A DNA stretch of 64,000 nucleotides, taken from contig JAVBNU010000026.1 of NCBI GenBank assembly GCA_031551265.1, forward strand, positions 1 to 64,000, given 5' to 3'. Positions 57,313 through 64,000 of the stretch are shown here, one piece after another. The notes beneath the pieces are model-generated. The model ran no database searches, was not told the DNA's origin, and worked only from the letters and a program-made list of their open reading frames with translations. Source of the DNA: JAVBNU01 sp031551265 (GTDB lineage Bacteria; Cyanobacteriota; Vampirovibrionia; Gastranaerophilales; Gastranaerophilaceae). How positions within the stretch are numbered: position 1 is the stretch's first letter; the number at the start of each line of letters is the position of its first letter. Position numbers and translations under genes: made by a program.

Positions 57313-60168
57313 ATGGCAAAAAAATCAAAACTACAATTAAGTGAAGAACTTGTAATCGAAAAATTTGGACAACCAAAGGAAATCAAAAATGGCGAATGGA
57401 TTTATCCATGTCCTTGTTGTTTAGATGAAGGCGGTGACAGTGACCACGACCATCTAAAAATCAACATTGCAAAAGGTTTTATAACCTGTTTTGCCAATCC
57501 GGAACATTCAAAAGAACTGGTAAAACAATACTTTGAAAACTTTGAGTCAGAGCCCAAAGTTTCTACTGGTGACCTTGAGGTAAGTCATGAAAAAGTACAC
57601 TTAATGCACAATGAACTAAAAAACAACAAAGACGCTATGGAGCTTTTGTATTCAAAAGGTTACAATGAACAGACAATAAATAAAATGCAAATCGGACTTT
57701 ATTGTGGCGATTGGTTTGTTTTACCTATGATAACACTTGATAATCAACTTGTTGGTTATGAGTTCAGACATAGTAATAATTTCAAATTTTCCCATAAATC
57801 CAAAGGCTATGCTGATGATGAGCGGAAAACTTTGTGCCTGATTAATGATTCTGGCAAACAAGAAAATCTACTTGTCATGGCAGGATTCAAAGACGGACAT
57901 GTTATGTGGCGTTATCTTCAAGAATCAGGCAATCTTTTAGACTACACAGTTGTAACAGCTAGTAATGGCGAGGCAAATACATTAAGAGCTCTAAACGCAA
58001 ACTCTGGTTTTGTTAAGAAATTCAAAAAAATAATTATTTGTTTGGACAAAGATAAAACAGGTAAAGCCAGTACAAGGAAGATTGCTCTTGAGTTAGGTCT
58101 GCCTGTGCATGAATTAAAGCTACCATTTCTTAAAAACGAGGAAGATAAAAAATTCAAAGATTTTACGGATTGGTATAATCTTGCAAAAGAAATCGATTAT
58201 AACGCTTCTATTTTGCCTGAAAAAGTAAAGCTTATACCTGAAAGTCGTATCAATAAATGTATTAGTAATGAAGATACTCTAAATAAAGCTAAACTTGTTG
58301 ATATATCTAAATTATCAGGAGTTCAGGCGGGTATTTACCCAACAAAATACGGTTATTATGAGGTCTATTACAAAGGACAAGACAATGAAAAAGCTTACTT
58401 AATAAGAAAAACTAATTTTACTTTTCACATCACACGAGAAGTAATCAGTAATAATAATAAATTTGATTTTGAAAAAGCACACAAGCTTGAACTTCACACT
58501 AGTATCAACGGAATAAAGACAAAATCTGTCATATTTTCACCTGATGATTTAACAAAACCAGAAAAAATATCTGAAATTCTCAAAACAAACGGTATCCATT
58601 TTTCTTGTTTAAGTGCAAACGAACTCAAAAGCGTTTTAGAAACTGAATACCGAGATTGCAACCGCATTTTGCATATATTTGAAAACCCGGGTACTGCAAA
58701 AGTAGGTGACAACGAATATTGGCTATATAAAAATGCTTGTGTTATTACTACCACTGGTGAAATTGTCTTAGCACAAAAAGATTCTTTGATGAGGCAAGGT
58801 GTAATCAAATTAGACAATGATTGCGAAATGGCGCTTGAACCGACAAAAGGAATGCATGCACCGGTATTGCCTGATGAAATTAAACTTGAATCTATGCTCA
58901 AAAAGTATAAATATCTCGAAGAAACTGCAAATTTATACAAAAGTATGCATGAAAAGTCGCCTGATTCGATTAATATTCTTACATCAGCTTTAATACGAAA
59001 TACTTTAGAGTCATATAATGGAAGCATTGAACCATTTATGTTGCTTGGCAATATAATTATGTCTCCTGCCATAGACACTGTTTATGAAGAAATTACAGGC
59101 TACCCTGTCAGCTATGCTTATGGTGAAGCACGTAGCGGTAAAAGTAATATTTTAACACTCGGTGCAAAAATCTATGGATACAAGAGCAACTATCTAAGTG
59201 GTGGCAATGATACCAGTAACAATTTAATGCATAATATGGAATATTATAGCAAAACACCCATATTATTCTCCGAAATAGAAGCTAATATAAGAAAGCGTTT
59301 TTCTGAAAATGTTAAGGCTTTATATGACCGCATACCTAGAAAACTGATGAAAGCATACGGCGAAAATCAGAATATCAAAGCTATCAATGGGACTATTCAC
59401 TTCGCTACAAATGATATGATTCCTAAAAATGAACAAACAATGTCCCGTTTGATTTTTACCGAATTTAAACAAAATAATTTTGACTATACAAAAGCAATAC
59501 CTTTCAACAGTGTACGAGATGATTTAATAGGTTTAATTTTGCCGCAAATGTTGCCCTTTCTTAATCATAAAAAATATATTGAGACTTTATTACGCAAAAA
59601 CATTCTTGAAATCAAATTGCTTAAAGCAGAAAGTAAGTTGCAAATTGATGATAGAAGTGCTAACAACATTGCAGTTGCAAAAACAGGAATTGATTTATTA
59701 TTCATAGTTGCAGGGATAGATTTGACAAATGCAAACAATGAAATAAAGCAAATGTTGGCAAATTATAAAGCTTATCTTGCTCAATATGCAGGTTTGGTTG
59801 AAACAAAAGACCATTTCGTCACATTCATGGAAATTCTTACAGAATTATTCAAGCAAGACAGACCTGCATCAGGGAAAGATTATAAACTTTATAATGGAGG
59901 ATTGGCAATTTATCTTAAACCAATAATGCCGGCATTCCGTGAAATCTTAAAGCGAACCAGTGAACCCAACACATATATCCCTACAGAAACAGAAATCAAA
60001 CATGCTGCAGAAAAACACGGATGTGAAACCAATTATAATGTTGATTTCTCAGGAAAAACCAGACGGGCATTAGTTATTCCTAAAGATGTTGAGGGTGTGG
60101 ATTACATAATATCCATAATAGGAACCACACCTGAAGAACAACAAAAATGTGCTGGCAAAGTGATATAG
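57313..60168 (+). CDS. Primase/helicase-type replication protein
   Basis: A 951-residue protein. Residues 30-70 carry a CHC2-like zinc finger (YPCPCCLDEGGDSDHDHL...CFANPEH). The TOPRIM-like region is about 190-255 (LLVMAGFKDGH, KIIICLDKDKTGKAS). A long middle part leads to a helicase-like ATPase at 595-720. It has Walker A YGEARSGKSNILTLG near 605, a Walker-B-like PILFSEIEA and FATNDMIPKNEQTMSRLIF. This is the DUF927/primase-helicase order of satellite and plasmid replication proteins. It would start element replication. It is the largest gene of element 2. Confidence 0.78.
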   Translation: MAKKSKLQLSEELVIEKFGQPKEIKNGEWIYPCPCCLDEGGDSDHDHLKINIAKGFITCFANPEHSKELVKQYFENFESEPKVSTGDLEVSHEKVHLMHNELKNNKDAMELLYSKGYNEQTINKMQIGLYCGDWFVLPMITLDNQLVGYEFRHSNNFKFSHKSKGYADDERKTLCLINDSGKQENLLVMAGFKDGHVMWRYLQESGNLLDYTVVTASNGEANTLRALNANSGFVKKFKKIIICLDKDKTGKASTRKIALELGLPVHELKLPFLKNEEDKKFKDFTDWYNLAKEIDYNASILPEKVKLIPESRINKCISNEDTLNKAKLVDISKLSGVQAGIYPTKYGYYEVYYKGQDNEKAYLIRKTNFTFHITREVISNNNKFDFEKAHKLELHTSINGIKTKSVIFSPDDLTKPEKISEILKTNGIHFSCLSANELKSVLETEYRDCNRILHIFENPGTAKVGDNEYWLYKNACVITTTGEIVLAQKDSLMRQGVIKLDNDCEMALEPTKGMHAPVLPDEIKLESMLKKYKYLEETANLYKSMHEKSPDSINILTSALIRNTLESYNGSIEPFMLLGNIIMSPAIDTVYEEITGYPVSYAYGEARSGKSNILTLGAKIYGYKSNYLSGGNDTSNNLMHNMEYYSKTPILFSEIEANIRKRFSENVKALYDRIPRKLMKAYGENQNIKAINGTIHFATNDMIPKNEQTMSRLIFTEFKQNNFDYTKAIPFNSVRDDLIGLILPQMLPFLNHKKYIETLLRKNILEIKLLKAESKLQIDDRSANNIAVAKTGIDLLFIVAGIDLTNANNEIKQMLANYKAYLAQYAGLVETKDHFVTFMEILTELFKQDRPASGKDYKLYNGGLAIYLKPIMPAFREILKRTSEPNTYIPTETEIKHAAEKHGCETNYNVDFSGKTRRALVIPKDVEGVDYIISIIGTTPEEQQKCAGKVI

Positions 60169-60177
60169 GGGGTAATT

Positions 60178-60369
60178 ATGGATAACTTATTAAATATCCC
60201 TGAAACAGCTAGATGTCTTCGTGTTTCGCTAAGCACCCTTTATAGATGGGTGCACCAAAAGAAGATACAGCATGTCAAAATCGGCTCCAGAGTCTTATTT
60301 TCAGAAAAACATCTCCTAGAGTTTCTTGATAGAAACACAATCATACCAAAAGGGGCAGGTCAATATTAA
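60178..60369 (+). CDS. Excisionase-like helix-turn-helix protein (element 2)
   Basis: A 63-residue MerR/HTH_17-type winged helix: LLNIPETARCLRVSLSTLYR, WVHQKKIQHVKIGSRVLFSEKHLLEFL. The Ala-x3-Leu-x-Val-Ser-x-x-Thr core and the Arg-Val-x-Phe wing are typical of excisionases of tyrosine-recombinase elements. A GGGGG site lies upstream. It follows the primase by 9 bp and precedes the integrase. Confidence 0.8.
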   Translation: MDNLLNIPETARCLRVSLSTLYRWVHQKKIQHVKIGSRVLFSEKHLLEFLDRNTIIPKGAGQY

Positions 60370-60384
60370 AACCCGGCACTACAA

Positions 60385-60414
60385 GAGCACCGTAGCATAA
60401 TTGGCACGGTGCTC
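60385..60414. repeat. Hairpin between excisionase and integrase
   Basis: GAGCACCGT-agcataattggc-ACGGTGCTC is a perfect 9-bp stem and 12-nt loop. There is no T-run, so it is not a classic terminator. It could be a regulatory structure ahead of the integrase. Confidence 0.45.
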
Positions 60415-60516
60415 CGGCGCCCCTCTTAACCCCAAAGACAAGTTAGCAAAAGTTAGCATACAGGCTCGCGAATAGGCAGCAACACGTTAAAATCAATATA
60501 GAAAGGCATAATACAA

Positions 60517-61644
60517 GTGGCAAAAGTATTCAAACGCAAATGGAAAAATAGAAAAGGTGAAGGCTCGACCTGGGCTTTCACTTATTCTGATACTTTTGGC
60601 AAACGCAAGATTGAAAGCGGCTTTGATACTAAAGCAGAAGCCGAAACAGAGCTTTCTAAGCGCCTTCAAGAAGTTGACAACGGAATGTATCAAGAGGTTA
60701 ACAAGTCTCTCACCTTCGCTCAACTCGCTGAAAAGTTTATGAATCACTATGCTAAGCTACATCTTGAACAATCAACTTATGACACACATGAAACCAATTT
60801 GCGGGTGCATTTAATGCCTATATTTGGCAAAATGAAGATTTTAGATATCACAACGAGTACAATTAATGAGTTTATCGTATTGAAAAAAGATTGTACAAAT
60901 CTCTCAAACGCAACCATAAATAAGATTGTAGCACTTTTAAAAAATATTTTCTCAAATGCTTATCAAGATGGTATAATCAATCGCAACCCTTCTTTAAGAG
61001 TCAAAAAGCTCAAAGAAGCAAAGCCTGAACAGTTATTTTTGACAAAGAAAGAAGTTGATGCGGTGCTTGAAGCTGCAAAGCAACATTATCCTGATTTCTT
61101 CCCCCTTTTGTTCTGTGCGGTATCAACAGGCGCCAGGCAAGGCGAGTTATTTGCACTCACATGGGACAAAATTAATTTTGTTGAGGACTATATTAAAATT
61201 GACCGCAGTGTATATAAAGAAAAGTTCAAAGCACCCAAAACGCTATCATCTATTAGAAAAATATACATTAGTGATGAATTGATTAAAATTTTGAAGTCAT
61301 GGCGTCTGCGCTGCCCTCACAGCGAACTTAACCTTGTGTTCCCCAATAAGGTCGGTGGGTTTATGGACGGACATAATATGAGGAACCGTGAATTTAGTGC
61401 TGTTTTAAGGCGTGCAGGAGTGACACGGGTGCGATTTCATGACCTTAGACATACATTTGCAAGTCTGTTAATTACAAACGGTGCTAACATTAAATATGTT
61501 CAAAATCAACTAGGCCACGCCACAACTGATATGACATTAAATACATACTCGCACTTGATGCCTGAATCTATTGATGAAGGTGTGCAAATTATGAATGGTA
61601 TTTTTAGTTCGAAAGATAATGATGTCAGGAAGTTTGGGACGTAG
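60517..61644 (+). CDS. int: Tyrosine recombinase / integrase (element 2)
   Basis: A 375-residue integrase from a GTG start with AAAGG upstream. The N-terminus (KRKWKNRKGEGSTWAFTYSD) is an AP2-like arm-binding domain, followed by a core-binding domain (about residues 65-165). Catalytic residues are Arg of STGARQGELFALTW (about 206), HDLRHTFAS (about 308), His of LGHATTD (about 333) and the nucleophile in LNTYSHLMP (about 343). It is of the Int-Tn916/phage family. It lies next to the tRNA-Pro right end. Its sequence is clearly different from integrase 1, so the elements are independent. Confidence 0.92.
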   Translation: MAKVFKRKWKNRKGEGSTWAFTYSDTFGKRKIESGFDTKAEAETELSKRLQEVDNGMYQEVNKSLTFAQLAEKFMNHYAKLHLEQSTYDTHETNLRVHLMPIFGKMKILDITTSTINEFIVLKKDCTNLSNATINKIVALLKNIFSNAYQDGIINRNPSLRVKKLKEAKPEQLFLTKKEVDAVLEAAKQHYPDFFPLLFCAVSTGARQGELFALTWDKINFVEDYIKIDRSVYKEKFKAPKTLSSIRKIYISDELIKILKSWRLRCPHSELNLVFPNKVGGFMDGHNMRNREFSAVLRRAGVTRVRFHDLRHTFASLLITNGANIKYVQNQLGHATTDMTLNTYSHLMPESIDEGVQIMNGIFSSKDNDVRKFGT

Positions 61645-61717
61645 AGAATTAATATTATTAAAATAATTGGTTTTGCATTAATAATTTTGTTTTTTACTTA
61701 TGTTAAAATAAGGTTAA

Positions 61718-62101
61718 ATGGAATTAGGAAATCATTATATGGAAAAATTTTTACCTTATGTAACTGCAATCATAGCCATTCTAGGTTTTGTATTTTCTGT
61801 TTGGAAATATATTGATTTGAAGAACAGGGAAGAAAAACGTTTAAACTATGAAAACTATAGTAAAATCATTCAAAATTTAAAAGGTGAACTAAACCATAAT
61901 ACTGAAATGGTCTTTTTAGAAGGTTCATTTTATGTGGCAAATGTATATAAATTATTGGAATTTCCTGAATATAAATATATTTCGATTCCATTGTTAAATT
62001 TAAAGAAAGAAACTCTTAGTGTAGAAAATGAAAAACAATTAAAACACATAGAAATGGCTATCGACGACGTTCTTAAAAAGTTAACTCTTTTGAAAAAATA
62101 A
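61718..62101 (+). CDS. Hypothetical 127-aa membrane-anchored protein
   Basis: One N-terminal hydrophobic segment (FLPYVTAIIAILGFVFSVWKYI) is followed by a charged cytoplasmic region with a coiled-coil-like helix (LKNREEKRLNYENYSKII). No family is recognised. An ATG at 61739 is a possible alternative start, since AGGAAATC precedes it. It is the last gene before the right end of element 2, a common place for cargo. Confidence 0.5.
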   Translation: MELGNHYMEKFLPYVTAIIAILGFVFSVWKYIDLKNREEKRLNYENYSKIIQNLKGELNHNTEMVFLEGSFYVANVYKLLEFPEYKYISIPLLNLKKETLSVENEKQLKHIEMAIDDVLKKLTLLKK

Positions 62102-62106
62102 AATCA

Positions 62107-62127
62107 TTTTGCAACAATTTTGCAACA
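62107..62127. repeat. Arm-type repeat, right end of element 2
   Basis: TTTTGCAACA occurs at 62107-62116 and 62118-62127, with GCAACA at an 11-bp spacing, as at the left end (50179 and 50190). Same orientation at both ends. Confidence 0.55.
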
Positions 62128-62162
62128 AAATCGCTTTTTTGGCAAATTTTAGGCTGAAATGC

Positions 62163-62204
62163 AAAGAGTTGCAAAATGCTTAAAGCTATGTCTTGCAACT
62201 CTTT
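62163..62204. terminator. Hairpin between element 2 and tRNA-Pro
   Basis: AAAGAGTTGCAA (62163-62174) and TTGCAACTCTTT (62193-62204) are a perfect 12-bp inverted repeat with an 18-nt loop. It could end the 61718 gene or the tRNA transcript, or bind an integrase partner, as GCAAC is part of the arm motif. Confidence 0.5.
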
Positions 62205-62212
62205 TAACAATT

Positions 62213-62286
62213 TCGGAACGACAGGATTTGAACCTGCGACCCCTACCACCCCAAGGTAGTACGCTACCAAGCTGCGCCACGTCCCG
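62213..62286 (-). tRNA. tRNA-Pro (anticodon GGG)
   Basis: A 74-nt cloverleaf on the minus strand. The acceptor stem CGGGACG pairs with CGTTCCG (one G-T), followed by discriminator A. The anticodon stem CTACC/GGTAG encloses the loop TTGGGGT, so the anticodon is GGG (Pro). The T arm GCAGG-TTCAAAT-CCTGT is standard. No CCA is encoded. The first 42 bp of the locus in plus coordinates (3' end of the tRNA) is the attachment core copied at 50006-50047 and, in part, at 42133-42152. Confidence 0.95.
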
Positions 62287-62569
62287 ATATTTTCATTATG
62301 CTATTTAATTTTCAATTTTCGTTTTTTCGGGACTGCCGCAGCTATCCCCTCCATTTCGCATCTGACATTAAGTCAGCTGCTCACGGAGTCCTTGCCACGT
62401 CCCGATATTTTTATGAAGTTTTCAAATTCCGTTGGGGTGGAAACCCCAACCTACATTTTGGTAACTGTATTCCCAACGTTATTCCATGCTAGCTGAAATT
62501 TGAACTTTTTTCAAGTTGTTATTTATATTTGTGTTATTATTGGTGCGATAGGATATAGAGAGGTAAATT
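62287..62569. repeat. Gene-free stretch with tRNA 5' fragment and a REP
   Basis: GCCACGTCCCGATATTTT at 62394-62411 repeats 62276-62293, the tRNA-Pro 5' end plus upstream bases, 118 bp away. GTTGGGGT-ggaa-ACCCCAACCTAC at 62431-62454 is a GTAG-headed REP. There is no gene. Confidence 0.6.
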
Positions 62570-62977
62570 ATGAAAAAGATTATTTATTTGTTGTTGGCAT
62601 TTGTTGTCGCAACATGTACGGTGTTTGCTGCTGAAACAAAAATCAACCCTGACAACATTAAAACAATGGATCAGTACACAAATTATGTTGAGCAAGTGTT
62701 TTTTGATAAAACTCCAACAGCGTTTTCTTATGTAAAAAGACAAATTATTTACAAAGTAGAGATTGATCCGGCTGGTAAAATCAGTAATTACGAAGTTCTA
62801 CAATCTTCAGGCTCAAAAAAATATGATGACAAAGTGCAAGATGCTGTGAATTCTGTGCTGCTTCCGGCATTCCCTAAGAAATCAAATGTGAAAAAACTAA
62901 CTTTTACATATGATGTTGAAAAAAGAACGAACGTACAAGTTCCGGTTAATGTAGTATTACCAAAAATTAAAATTTAA
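62570..62977 (+). CDS. Secreted TonB-C-like protein
   Basis: A signal peptide (MKKIIYLLLAFVVATCTVFA) precedes a small domain: RQIIYKVEIDPAGKISNYEVLQSSGSKKYDDKVQDAVNSVLLPAFP. This strand-helix order, with Gly-x-Ile/Leu-x-Asn/Tyr and the Ser-Ser-Gly turn, resembles the C-terminal domain of TonB or TolA. The full protein is only 135 residues with no N-terminal TonB anchor or Pro-rich linker, so it would be a free periplasmic TonB-C-like unit. AGAGAGG lies upstream, and a terminator follows. Confidence 0.7.
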   Translation: MKKIIYLLLAFVVATCTVFAAETKINPDNIKTMDQYTNYVEQVFFDKTPTAFSYVKRQIIYKVEIDPAGKISNYEVLQSSGSKKYDDKVQDAVNSVLLPAFPKKSNVKKLTFTYDVEKRTNVQVPVNVVLPKIKI

Positions 62978-62987
62978 CAGCATTTTT

Positions 62988-63009
62988 CGGTGCGTAAGAC
63001 GCACCCTAC
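62988..63009. repeat. GTAG-headed REP (GGTGCGT type)
   Basis: CGGTGCGTAAGACGCACCCTAC, the same type as at 20469-20490, 20718-20738 and 23228-23248. Confidence 0.7.
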
Positions 63010-63016
63010 AATTTAA

Positions 63017-63047
63017 AGACTCCCGAGATTTTCCTTGGGAGTTTTTA
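63017..63047 (+). terminator. Terminator of the TonB-C-like gene
   Basis: ACTCCC-gagattttcctt-GGGAGT is followed by TTTTT at 63043. The stem is short (6 bp) but GC-rich and the T-run is on the plus strand. Confidence 0.7.
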
Positions 63048-63056
63048 GTTAATTAA

Positions 63057-63290
63057 TTATTTTTTCCTGAAAATTACTTCATAACCTAAAATTTCGGCAA
63101 CTTCTATCAATTCTTTTGAATATAGCTTATCTTCATTTAATTTTCTTGTGAAATTAGCTATTTTATCGTTACGCCCGTATGCTTCATTAATGTTTCTTTT
63201 TACTGCAGAAATAGTCGTACCATTATATGTAATTAATGATTTTAAAGTCTTTGCCATATTGTTTGAGTGTATGATTACTTCTTTTTCCAT
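63057..63290 (-). CDS. Hypothetical 77-aa protein
   Basis: A small, basic, soluble protein, with SLITYNGTTISAVKRNINEA possibly resembling a helix-turn-helix, and a C-terminus ELIEVAEILGYEVIFRKK like the ends of short XRE-type regulators. No firm family. It is divergent from the 63395 gene, so they may be regulated together. Confidence 0.5.
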   Translation of the reverse strand: MEKEVIIHSNNMAKTLKSLITYNGTTISAVKRNINEAYGRNDKIANFTRKLNEDKLYSKELIEVAEILGYEVIFRKK

Positions 63291-63394
63291 ACTATTATTT
63301 TACAATTTATTTACTAAAAGTTGATTTTTTATCTTATTATAATATAATTATATTGTAATAAGATAAAATAATTACATAATATAAAGGGATTAAC

Positions 63395-63580
63395 ATGAAA
63401 TACAATAAAAAAACAAAGCAGTTAGCTGAGCATGTGTGTCTTGTGTCAGAAAAACTGATTGTGCTTAATAAGTTTGCTTATGAATGTGATAAAAGAGCAG
63501 ATGCGATGACTCTGATTAGTATTTCCTTGGGTTATTTGAGCAGACTTAAGAAAAAGATGGTAAAAATTTATGATATTTAA
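63395..63580 (+). CDS. Hypothetical 61-aa protein
   Basis: A small, basic, helical protein (MKYNKKTKQLAEHVCLVSEK, LISISLGYLSRLKKKMVKIY). AAAGGG precedes the start. No family is recognised. It ends 10 bp before the convergent partial gene. Confidence 0.45.
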   Translation: MKYNKKTKQLAEHVCLVSEKLIVLNKFAYECDKRADAMTLISISLGYLSRLKKKMVKIYDI

Positions 63581-63590
63581 ACATTTTTAC

Positions 63591-64000
63591 TCAAATCGCT
63601 GCGCCTTTTTGACTGACCATTTTATTTAATGCTTGTTTTGCGCCTTCGTATTCTTTAGCGAGTTTAATCACAAAATCACTGGCTTCGAGGTCGCGCGCAA
63701 TTGCTTCTTTGAGTTCATAGACTTCTGATGTTGTCATAACACTTACGTTATCGTTATTCATGAATTTGTACATTTGTTTAAATTTTTCTTGAGTTTTTGT
63801 ATCATAGCCGGGCAGCTCGATTCTAAACGCGTACCACATGTGAAATTGATGCAGCATTTTATAAGTGTCGGGTTTTTTGTCGCAGATGACGAACATTTCG
63901 GAGGTTTTGAATGATATTGATAGTTTTTTATTTGCGATAATGTTGACAATAAAGTTTAGGTACAGGGCTTTGAGACCGCATAGAGGTGTGATAAATCCTT
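63591..64000 (-). CDS. Partial gene of unknown function, 5' end outside the window
   Basis: The frame stays open from the stop at 63591 to the window edge, so at least 136 codons and the start lie beyond 64000. An internal ATG at 63896 is not taken as the start. The visible part reads LNFIVNIIANKKLSISFKTS, then SEMFVICDKKPDTYKMLHQF and a helical acidic C-terminus (TTSEVYELKEAIARDLEASD). No family is recognised. A mixed alpha/beta fold is likely. Confidence 0.6.
   Translation of the reverse strand, partial: GFITPLCGLKALYLNFIVNIIANKKLSISFKTSEMFVICDKKPDTYKMLHQFHMWYAFRIELPGYDTKTQEKFKQMYKFMNNDNVSVMTTSEVYELKEAIARDLEASDFVIKLAKEYEGAKQALNKMVSQKGAAI

Larger units (their letters stand above)
50006..62212. 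mobile_element. Integrative element 2 (about 12.2 kb)
   Basis: It lies between the 42-bp copies at 50006-50047 and 62213-62254. It contains an XRE-ImmA/IrrE protein with a partner, a Fic protein, an XRE regulator, several unknown genes, a primase/helicase, an excisionase, an integrase and a small membrane protein. The intact tRNA is restored at its right end. No packaging, relaxase or conjugation gene is visible. Size and content fit a satellite- or PICI-like island, which is an inference. Confidence 0.8.

Noticed and set aside
58494..59078. 194-codon frame antisense to the primase
   Set aside because: It overlaps the intact primase/helicase frame entirely, which has conserved motifs, and has no support of its own.
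50006..62212. Element 2 as a conjugative element or complete prophage
   Set aside because: No relaxase, T4SS, terminase, portal or capsid gene is visible.
1..64000. CRISPR array
   Set aside because: Repeats in the window are dispersed or tandem without spacers, and no cas genes are present.

Overview
The window is an AT-rich bacterial chromosome segment with a backbone of housekeeping genes and one accessory block of about 20 kb. I read the host as a non-photosynthetic relative of Cyanobacteria, of the Melainabacteria/Vampirovibrionia (Gastranaerophilales) type found in guts. The grounds are a family resemblance of the core proteins, several otherwise unrelated proteins that share a short N-terminal Ser/His/Asn-Phe-Gly/Lys motif typical (from memory) of that lineage, and a dnaN gene next to an origin-like intergenic region. 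No 16S rRNA gene is present, so the placement is an inference.

Layout. 1-4.3 kb (minus strand): dnaN, thrB and an MFS transporter form an operon-like run, and the region upstream of dnaN looks like a replication origin. 4.7-12.5 kb (plus): a TPR protein, a PfkB sugar kinase, a CsaB-type pyruvyltransferase, glmS, and a large sugar nucleotidyltransferase with a lineage-type N-terminus. 12.5-14.9 kb (minus): asnS, a C_GCAxxG_C_C protein and ubiE/menG. 15.3-17.1 kb: a large disordered repeat protein. 17.2-27.8 kb (minus): a nearly complete de novo UMP biosynthesis cluster, pyrK-pyrD-pyrE-pyrB-pyrC-pyrF-carA-(small ORF)-carB. It encodes every step from bicarbonate/glutamine to UMP and is interrupted only by families of short palindromic repeats. 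28.3-42.1 kb: a second disordered protein, an XRE regulator, valS, a secreted phospholipase-D-like protein, an FMN oxidoreductase, a RHH/RelE toxin-antitoxin pair, two lineage-type hypothetical proteins, nhaB, and a tandem PII-like protein next to nhaB.

42.1-62.2 kb is the accessory region. It consists of two integrative elements stacked head to tail at the 3' end of one tRNA-Pro(GGG) gene (62213-62286, minus). A 42-bp copy of the tRNA 3' end lies at 50006-50047 and a shorter 20-bp copy at 42133-42152. Each element carries its own tyrosine integrase and excisionase-like gene beside its right-hand attachment site. Each also has its own pair of 6-bp direct repeats, spaced 11 bp, just inside both ends, which look like arm-type integrase sites. 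Element 1 (about 7.9 kb) carries a degenerate 23-bp tandem array, an AAA ATPase, a symmetrical divergent promoter/operator, an RHH protein, an unknown 458-aa protein, a probable replication initiator and an XRE repressor. Element 2 (about 12.2 kb) carries an XRE-ImmA/IrrE protein with a partner gene, a Fic protein whose promoter has helically phased repeats, a second XRE regulator, several unknown small, secreted or membrane proteins, a large primase/helicase, an excisionase and an integrase. No relaxase, conjugation, capsid or terminase gene is visible, so both look like satellite- or plasmid-like islands rather than complete prophages or conjugative elements.

62.3-64 kb returns to the backbone: a TonB-C-like secreted protein, small hypothetical genes and a gene running off the window edge. 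No rRNA operon and no CRISPR array was seen.
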